Shown here: in pieces, positions 7,841 to 15,307 of the stretch
Position numbering within the stretch: the stretch's first letter is position 1
Layout of the letters: each line of letters begins with the position of its first letter
Origin: Euryarchaeota archaeon UBA602
GTDB taxonomy: Archaea > Thermoplasmatota > Poseidoniia > Poseidoniales > Thalassarchaeaceae
Direction: 5' to 3'
NCBI GenBank assembly: GCA_002498455.1
Contig: DAHO01000075.1
Location: forward strand, 1-15,307
Length of the DNA: 15,307 bases
Program-made: the position numbers and the translations under genes
Notes under the pieces: generated by a model
What the model saw: the letters and a program-made list of their open reading frames with translations, nothing else
Database searches by the model: none
What the model was told of the DNA's origin: nothing

Positions 7841-9640
7841 ATGTCAGCCATACCTCCCTCGTGGTTCCAGAGTATTTTGGGCGCTCTCATCCTTGCACTT
7901 TTGGTCGCGATTGCAATCCGTTGGGTCAAACTCCCCTACACAATTGCGCTGGTGATTGTGGGATTGACAGTGGGTTGGTTAGGCGAATATTGGATGCCTG
8001 ATGACATTGAACTTACAGGCCTGCTAACTGCGGAGACTATTTTCTTCATTTTACTCCCTCCACTTCTGTTTGAAGGTGCCAGTGCAATGCACATCAACAA
8101 ATTACGTCAGAATTGGCGCCCAATCTCTATGCTTGCCATCCCCGGTGTTCTCATCAACACTGCTGTGATTGGCTTCATTTGCTGGAAACTGGTTTGGCCA
8201 GATACAGAACATGGCATGCTCTATGGTTTCCTCGTCGGTTCCATTCTTGCAGCCACAGATCCAGTCAGCGTGCTGGCATTGGTCAAAACACTGGGCGCAC
8301 CCAAACGGCTTTCAGTCTTGATTGAGGGTGAATCGTTGTTCAACGATGGCACCGCAGTGGTCTTGTTCAACATCCTACTAGCGACCACTCTAGCCATTGC
8401 TTCTCCAGCAGGGATTGAAGTTTCATTCATGGATGTCTTTACAGCCGGGTTGAGTGAATTCATATTCGTGGTTTTTGTGGGGGCTATTGCTGGTTTGTTG
8501 TGCGGTTTACTCGCAAATTGGTTCCTGGGTCAGTCTGATGATCACTTGGTGCAAATCGCCATCACTTTGGCATTGGCTTTTGGTTCATTTTTGCTCGCAG
8601 AAATGCTCCATGGTTCCGGTGTCATCAGCGTGGTCGTCGCCGGATTGTTGGTGGGCAATCATGGGGTCAAGCAAGGCATGACTCCAACGGCTCGAATTGG
8701 AATGCATCATTTCTGGGAAGTACTCGCTTTCTTGGTCAACAGCGTCCTATTCCTGCTGATTGGATACGAATTGCAATCCGTCTTTGCATGGGACCTCCAT
8801 GTATTGCGCTTGGCCTTGATTGGGATTGGTGCTGCACTCGTAGCACGCTTGGCCGTATTCCCATTGACTGCACTTGCCAATGTTCGCAATCCAAACCCTG
8901 TCTCCGGTCGGTGGCAGGTCGCCATGTGGTGGGGCGGATTGCGTGGTAGTATCCCATTGGCACTACTTCTCTTGATTTCACATACAGTCAGTCACCCACC
9001 CGAGTTTGAGTACATGGGTGAAACCGTTGTTGGTGGACAAATAACGGCATACAATGACATGTTAATTCTCGCCTTCAGTGTGGTGTTGTTCTCTCTTGTC
9101 GCTCAGGGATTGACCATGCGACCTTTGTTGCAGCGTCTGGGAATCAGCGGTGCACCTGCTGAAGCTGAATTGCGCTACGAAGTAGCATTGGCCGAGGTCA
9201 TCGGTAGCCGTGCTGCACTGAAGCGTCTCAGTTCGTTGTACACTCAAGGTATGATTAGCGATGAAGATCAGGCGACCCTTGCAGAACCTTATCGCGAGCG
9301 CGTGCGCGAGAGCGAGGCTCGAATCCAAGAATTGTCTGAAGCCAACATCGTTCACTCGACGCGGGTTGAGTTCGCGCGTAAGGAATTGATTTCTACACAG
9401 ATTGAGGCTTTGCGAAATGCAGAGCGGACGGGTCGCATTTCGACCGTTGTTGCCAGCGAGGTTTTGCATCGATTGGACAAGGCACTCGGTGAAAGCAAAT
9501 TCAAGCAAGAGGAAATATTGGAATCTTCGCGTACTGAGCAACCGGTCGAGGATGTTGTCGATGACGAAATGTCGGAATCACTGATTCCTGAATCAACGGA
9601 GAACGTTGTGGGTTCCGCAAGTGATTCAAGCGAAGAATAG
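7841..9640 (+). CDS. nhaP: Na+/H+ antiporter, CPA1 (NhaP) family
   Basis: This membrane protein exchanges Na+ (possibly K+ or Li+) for H+, serving pH and sodium balance. It has 599 residues: a membrane part (about 10-430, 12-13 hydrophobic segments) and a cytoplasmic tail of about 160 residues. Family motifs are present: LLPPLLFEGA (71-80), ATDPVSVLALVK (138-149, the unwound-helix TDP), EGESLFNDGTAVVLF (162-176, with Asn168-Asp169 as the ion-binding ND pair of CPA1 electroneutral antiporters) and GGLRGSIPLALLL with Arg368. The tail is helical and charged, with a YTQGMIS segment and a long probable coiled coil, and ends in an acidic stretch; such tails occur in bacterial CPA1 proteins and are often regulatory. 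The ATG at 7841 has no Shine-Dalgarno. A different antiporter-like gene follows 60 bases downstream. Family certain; ion specificity inferred. Confidence 0.94.
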   Translation: MSAIPPSWFQSILGALILALLVAIAIRWVKLPYTIALVIVGLTVGWLGEYWMPDDIELTGLLTAETIFFILLPPLLFEGASAMHINKLRQNWRPISMLAIPGVLINTAVIGFICWKLVWPDTEHGMLYGFLVGSILAATDPVSVLALVKTLGAPKRLSVLIEGESLFNDGTAVVLFNILLATTLAIASPAGIEVSFMDVFTAGLSEFIFVVFVGAIAGLLCGLLANWFLGQSDDHLVQIAITLALAFGSFLLAEMLHGSGVISVVVAGLLVGNHGVKQGMTPTARIGMHHFWEVLAFLVNSVLFLLIGYELQSVFAWDLHVLRLALIGIGAALVARLAVFPLTALANVRNPNPVSGRWQVAMWWGGLRGSIPLALLLLISHTVSHPPEFEYMGETVVGGQITAYNDMLILAFSVVLFSLVAQGLTMRPLLQRLGISGAPAEAELRYEVALAEVIGSRAALKRLSSLYTQGMISDEDQATLAEPYRERVRESEARIQELSEANIVHSTRVEFARKELISTQIEALRNAERTGRISTVVASEVLHRLDKALGESKFKQEEILESSRTEQPVEDVVDDEMSESLIPESTENVVGSASDSSEE

Positions 9641-9700
9641 CCGCTGATATCGAGTCTAATTGAAGGGCATATTCAAGAGCCAATCAGAATTCGCCAAACC

Positions 9701-11200
9701 ATGAGTGCCATTAGCGACATGATTAGTGAACCACGTTTTTGGGTACTATTAGTATTCATTTCCGCATTTGGTCTGATCCTTTCAGAAAAGATTCATCGCA
9801 CCATCGCAGCATGGTTTGGCTGCGTATGTATCATGTTCCTTGGCATCACAATGGGGGTCAAGGACCACACTGGCAGCAGTGGAGTGTTCAACTTGTGCAA
9901 AGACGTCGGTAGTGGCGAGACAAAATTTGGTCACTTGATCGCAAGTTTCATGGCGGATTCATCTGGGGTTGTTTGCAAGGATTCTTTGGAATCTCTGATG
10001 CTGAGTTGGATTCATTTTGATGTGATTGGGCTCTTGCTTGGAATGATGATTTTCGCTGCCCTACTGGAGATTTCCGGATTCTTTGAGTTCGTGGCCATCA
10101 AGGCCGCAAAGATGTCGAAAGGAGACCCGTGGAAATTGTTGGTTTTCTTGGGTACCCTGACGCCACTGCTTTCATTGGTAATTGACAATGTCACTGCGGT
10201 GATTATCATTGCACCCGTGACGGTGAAATTATGCAATCGTTTGGAAATCAATCCGATTCCGTTACTCATCGCAGAAGCGATTCTTTCCAATACGGGTGGT
10301 GTTGCATCCATGGTGGGCGACCCACCCAATGTGATGATTGCCGCCACAGCTGCGGGAATCCCTGAAATCGCAGGCCTCTTCGGATTCATTGGCTTCCTTC
10401 TCAGATTGGGCTTCATCAGCTTCCTGGCTTGGGCTGCAACATTGGCTTACATGCGGTGGTATTATCGAGACTGGACAGAATCAGTTCCAACCCATGTTGA
10501 GTCATTGATGGAGCAAGATGAGTGGGATGCGATTGAAGACCTCCGTCTGTTGAAGGTTACATCCGTGATTCTGACCATCACGATTGTCATGTTTACCTTG
10601 ACTGAATTGCTCCATTTGGGTATTCACATTCACGCATTGGCTCTTGCCGGTGCAGGAATCGCCTTGGTTGCAGTTCGACCTGAAGATACAGAATTGCGAC
10701 ATGGATTGATGCACACCGTCAGTGAAAAGGTCGAATGGGCTGCGTTGCTATTCTTCGCTGCGCTGTTCATCCTCGTAGGTGCGATGGACAACGTTGGTTA
10801 TCTCAAGGATTTGGCAAACTGGATCTTTGATGAATTTGGCAACAACCATGTCATGCTTGCCGTCGCGATTATCTGGATATCTGCCATAGCCAGTGCGATT
10901 GTAGACAACATCCCGTTTACTGCTGCGATGATTCCAGTGATTATTGCAATCGGTGAAGCTGACCCAACCATGGACATTGCACCTTTGTTCTGGGCACTTG
11001 CATTGGGCGCTGGGTTTGGTGGAAATGCGACTCCGATTGGTTCCAGTGCCAACGTTGTCACCATTGCGATTAGCGAACGAAGTCCACAACCCATCACTAC
11101 AGGGGAATGGATGCGAATCGGGGTGCCCATTATGCTGATTACCTGCACCATGGCATCAATTTCGATGATCATCTTCCACGGTACGCTTTACAGTTCGTGA
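9701..11200 (+). CDS. Ion transporter of the ArsB/NhaD (IT) superfamily
   Basis: This 499-residue polytopic membrane protein has the two-fold repeated architecture of the ion transporter superfamily (CitMHS/ArsB/NhaD/P-protein group). In the first half, DNVTAVIIIAPVT (162-174) and SNTGGVASMVGDPPNVMI (196-213) are the signature re-entrant hairpin and following helix. The second half mirrors them with DNIPFTAAMIPVI (402-414) and GGNATPIGSSANVV (440-453). A hydrophilic region (about 255-285) separates the halves. Near the N-terminus a predicted loop of about 45 residues between the second and third helices carries Cys66 and Cys92. The substrate cannot be fixed by eye: Na+/H+ exchange (NhaD-like) fits the adjacent NhaP gene, while arsenite or organic-anion transport is also possible; the GDPPN motif resembles ArsB and P-protein relatives. 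The ATG at 9701 has no Shine-Dalgarno; CATATTC lies about 30 bases upstream. Confidence 0.9.
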   Translation: MSAISDMISEPRFWVLLVFISAFGLILSEKIHRTIAAWFGCVCIMFLGITMGVKDHTGSSGVFNLCKDVGSGETKFGHLIASFMADSSGVVCKDSLESLMLSWIHFDVIGLLLGMMIFAALLEISGFFEFVAIKAAKMSKGDPWKLLVFLGTLTPLLSLVIDNVTAVIIIAPVTVKLCNRLEINPIPLLIAEAILSNTGGVASMVGDPPNVMIAATAAGIPEIAGLFGFIGFLLRLGFISFLAWAATLAYMRWYYRDWTESVPTHVESLMEQDEWDAIEDLRLLKVTSVILTITIVMFTLTELLHLGIHIHALALAGAGIALVAVRPEDTELRHGLMHTVSEKVEWAALLFFAALFILVGAMDNVGYLKDLANWIFDEFGNNHVMLAVAIIWISAIASAIVDNIPFTAAMIPVIIAIGEADPTMDIAPLFWALALGAGFGGNATPIGSSANVVTIAISERSPQPITTGEWMRIGVPIMLITCTMASISMIIFHGTLYSS

Positions 11201-11260
11201 TTGTGATTGACTGCACTTCACGTCGGTAGCATCAAATCAGTCCACGTTCCCAACCGGGGT

Positions 11261-12583
11261 ATGCAGGAGTGCGATGTGTGCGGCTTGCTCTTCGGAGGGA
11301 CCGACGAATGCCCTTCCTGTGGTAGCCGTGCATCTCACGTTGCCGAGGAAGAAATTGATGGGCAAGTAACTCCCTCTCCTGCAGGGCCATTGCCCGGCAA
11401 ATCGGCTTTGGATGATGCCAAAATGGGGATGACAGGATTGGACTTGGGCCTGGCGATTGAATTGCCCAAAACCAGCACAACATCTCTCCCATTCCAAGTC
11501 GGAGGGTTAGGGCAGGTTGCCTCAAGCCTGCCCTTTGGTGTGGGTGCATCTGCTGGTGTAATCTCGGATGTCAGCGATGAAGAAACCTCTGACTCTGAAT
11601 CACAGCCCATCGTTGAGGAACCGGTTGCTGAGGAACCGATTCAATCCGTCTCCGAAGCGACGGATGATGTCGTATCCAACGACGACCCATGGGCGTTCTC
11701 CGAACCCGAACCACTTCCTACGTTGGAGGCGATTCCTGAGCCCGATGAAAATATCGAGGAAGAGCCGCCCATGCTAGTTTTGCAAGCGCGTCCGATTATC
11801 ACTGAGGAGGAACAATTGTCAGAATCTCCCGTATTGGTCGAGAATGCCTTTCAGATACATGCTGAGGAACTGAACTCTGAGCATGTGTATGCCATTGAAG
11901 ACGATGTCATCGTCCATGACTTTGGGGACGAGCTTCAGGTTTCTGAAGTCATTGTCAATTTTGATGAGTTGGTTGACCCTGCCGATCAAACAATTCGCTT
12001 TGATCACGAACTCCTTTCAGAAGGTGAACCCGAGTTGATGCCCGCCAAGGCCTTGCCCATCAACGACGGTGGTGATGCGAGAATTGCCGGTCATTCTATC
12101 GCTGCCTTTGAAGCCCTAGCAGAAGGACGGTGGAAGGATGCCGCAGATGGCTTCAGAGTAGTCTGCAATGAATTGCCAGGTGATCCGGCAGCCCTGAATG
12201 ATTTCGGACTTGCACTTCGGCAAATTGCAATGGAAGTCCACGAGTCAAATCCGACGCCCACCCCTGCTGAAGAGCCACACTTTGAAGCGGCGGTTTTGGC
12301 TCTGCGTCAAGCAGCGCAACAAGATCGACACAACCCCACAATCCTATACAATTTGGCTACCTGTTTGGCCACCTGTGGTCGCCACGGCGTAGCCACTCGA
12401 ATTTGGGATGCGACCATCACGCTATCACCACAAGACCCGGCGCCACTCAATGGCAAAGCAGTCTCATTGATTGCACAAGGCGAGTTCGATGCAGCCTCAG
12501 CATTGCTGATGCGGGCTCGTGAAATCGCACCCAGTGAGTCGATTATCCTTCGTAATTTACGACGATTGAGACCAACAGTCTAA
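11261..12583 (+). CDS. Zinc-ribbon protein with acidic linker and C-terminal TPR domain
   Basis: From ATG 11261 the protein has 440 residues in three parts. Residues 4-20 form a small zinc ribbon (C4-x2-C7 and C17-x2-C20, MQECDVCG then ECPSCG). A long low-complexity part follows: first Gly/Leu/Ser-rich (about 60-100), then very acidic with many Glu-Pro pairs and a 15-base in-phase duplication (TGAGGAACCG at 11614 and 11629). From about 278 to the end are helical repeats of TPR type: AAFEALAEGRWKDAADGF, FEAAVLALRQAAQQD, TILYNLATCLATCGR and APLNGKAVSLIAQGEFDAA. The architecture suggests a protein-interaction scaffold; no catalytic motif is seen, and I do not know its role. A TTG at 11207 would add 18 residues. 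ATG is preferred because the zinc ribbon then begins at once, and AT-rich ATCAAAT lies about 27 bases upstream, as for a leaderless mRNA. It is the last gene before the 23S unit. Confidence 0.85.
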   Translation: MQECDVCGLLFGGTDECPSCGSRASHVAEEEIDGQVTPSPAGPLPGKSALDDAKMGMTGLDLGLAIELPKTSTTSLPFQVGGLGQVASSLPFGVGASAGVISDVSDEETSDSESQPIVEEPVAEEPIQSVSEATDDVVSNDDPWAFSEPEPLPTLEAIPEPDENIEEEPPMLVLQARPIITEEEQLSESPVLVENAFQIHAEELNSEHVYAIEDDVIVHDFGDELQVSEVIVNFDELVDPADQTIRFDHELLSEGEPELMPAKALPINDGGDARIAGHSIAAFEALAEGRWKDAADGFRVVCNELPGDPAALNDFGLALRQIAMEVHESNPTPTPAEEPHFEAAVLALRQAAQQDRHNPTILYNLATCLATCGRHGVATRIWDATITLSPQDPAPLNGKAVSLIAQGEFDAASALLMRAREIAPSESIILRNLRRLRPTV

Positions 12584-12592
12584 CCGTGCATA

Positions 12593-12623
12593 TCGATAGA
12601 ATCGAGTTTTTTCAGCCATTTTT
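12593..12623 (+). terminator. Hairpin plus T6 and T5 runs after the TPR gene
   Basis: TCGAT (12593-12597) and ATCGA (12601-12605) form a 5-bp stem around AGA. One base later comes T6 (12607-12612), and a T5 run follows at 12619-12623. Oligo-T on the coding strand is the known archaeal termination signal, so this is a good candidate for ending the TPR gene transcript and insulating the 23S promoter just downstream. The stem is short, so the T-runs are probably the main signal. Confidence 0.6.
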
Positions 12624-12670
12624 ATCCTCTACTCGCGGAGCAGTCCGACGATTGAATCATCTTTGACTCC

Positions 12671-12688
12671 CCGAACCCTTCATATATG
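12671..12688 (+). promoter_or_regulatory. TATA/BRE promoter of the 23S rRNA unit
   Basis: CCGAACCC followed by TTCATATATG matches the archaeal layout of a BRE-like CCGAA element just upstream of a TATA box. Transcription usually starts about 25 bases after the TATA centre, which places the start near 12705-12712 and about 155 bases before the mature 23S 5' end. No 16S gene lies upstream, so the 23S gene needs its own promoter, and this is the best candidate in the gap. The start site is predicted, not shown. Confidence 0.6.
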
Positions 12689-12709
12689 GGAGGTCGGTCG
12701 GCGGGATGC

Positions 12710-12865
12710 TCAAAAGTGCACCCCGGTAGCCTTGACTATCGTGGGGAAGTGGTGGAGACCGTCTCGCCCTGCGGGGGTGACGGGGTGGTCAGAGAAACCA
12801 GAATCGACGTTTCTGGACACCAGAGGACTCACACAGATGTGAGTGTGGAAATTAAAATCATAAAT
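12710..12865 (+). other. Structured pre-23S rRNA leader
   Basis: This stretch between the predicted transcription start and the 23S 5' end contains no gene but several strong inverted repeats. Stem A pairs 12757-12766 with 12781-12790 over 10 bp, including three G-U pairs. Stem B pairs CCAGAA (12798-12803) with TTCTGG (12811-12816). An alternative stem B' pairs TCTGG (12812-12816) with CCAGA (12820-12824) and cannot coexist with B. Stem C pairs ACTCACA (12827-12833) with TGTGAGT (12838-12844) around CAGA. An AT-rich stretch (12849-12865) then leads into the mature rRNA. Archaeal pre-23S is normally cut at a bulge-helix-bulge formed with the 3' flank, which is outside the window. The stems are seen; their roles are inferred. 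Confidence 0.6.

Positions 12866-15307
<2,442 letters not shown>

Noticed and set aside
11207..11260. TTG start for the TPR protein
   Set aside because: The 18 extra residues have no domain and no ribosome binding site, whereas ATG 11261 begins right at the zinc ribbon.

Overview
The window looks like chromosomal DNA of a marine planktonic euryarchaeon, most likely Marine Group II (Candidatus Poseidoniales, Thermoplasmatota). The archaeal assignment is firm. The 23S rRNA reads as archaeal from its 5' end and carries G at the position equivalent to E. coli 2058, and there is an archaeal/eukaryal RNase P protein (Rnp4/Rpp21). The Poseidoniales assignment is inference. It rests on a 23S gene with no 16S gene in front of it, a bacterial-type zinc adenylate kinase, and a very large secreted and membrane-anchored subtilase built from Ig-like/CARDB-type modules. 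All genes lie on the + strand.

Layout. Positions 1-1560 hold the 3' part of a multi-pass membrane protein of unknown function, cut by the window edge. Positions 1617-6473 encode a 1618-residue S8 (subtilisin-like) protease: signal peptide, two propeptide-like modules, complete catalytic tetrad, P-like and CARDB/NEW3-like domains, one C-terminal membrane helix and a proline-rich cytoplasmic tail. Positions 6527-7778 form a tight three-gene unit: adenylate kinase (adk), RNase P component 4 (rnp4) and a CRM-domain RNA-binding protein (YhbY family). Next come two unrelated secondary ion transporters: a CPA1/NhaP Na+/H+ antiporter (7841-9640) and an ArsB/NhaD-type (IT superfamily) transporter (9701-11200). 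A zinc-ribbon/acidic-linker/TPR protein (11261-12583) follows. The only long non-coding interval (12584-12865) holds a terminator-like hairpin with a T6 run, a TATA promoter and a structured pre-rRNA leader. The 23S rRNA starts near 12866 and runs off the right edge at roughly E. coli position 2440.

Working together. The first two genes face the cell exterior. The protease is probably for surface or periplasmic protein degradation, consistent with a protein-degrading heterotroph. adk, rnp4 and yhbY are translationally linked housekeeping functions in nucleotide balance and RNA processing. The two transporters probably handle Na+/H+ (or anion) homeostasis in seawater. The 23S gene appears to be its own transcription unit. 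No tRNA, 5S or 16S gene, mobile element or CRISPR array was seen. I found no convincing new multi-gene system. The most interesting points are the pre-23S leader with two mutually exclusive hairpins, the protease tail motif, the zinc-ribbon/TPR protein beside the rRNA gene, and the unidentified membrane protein at the left edge.
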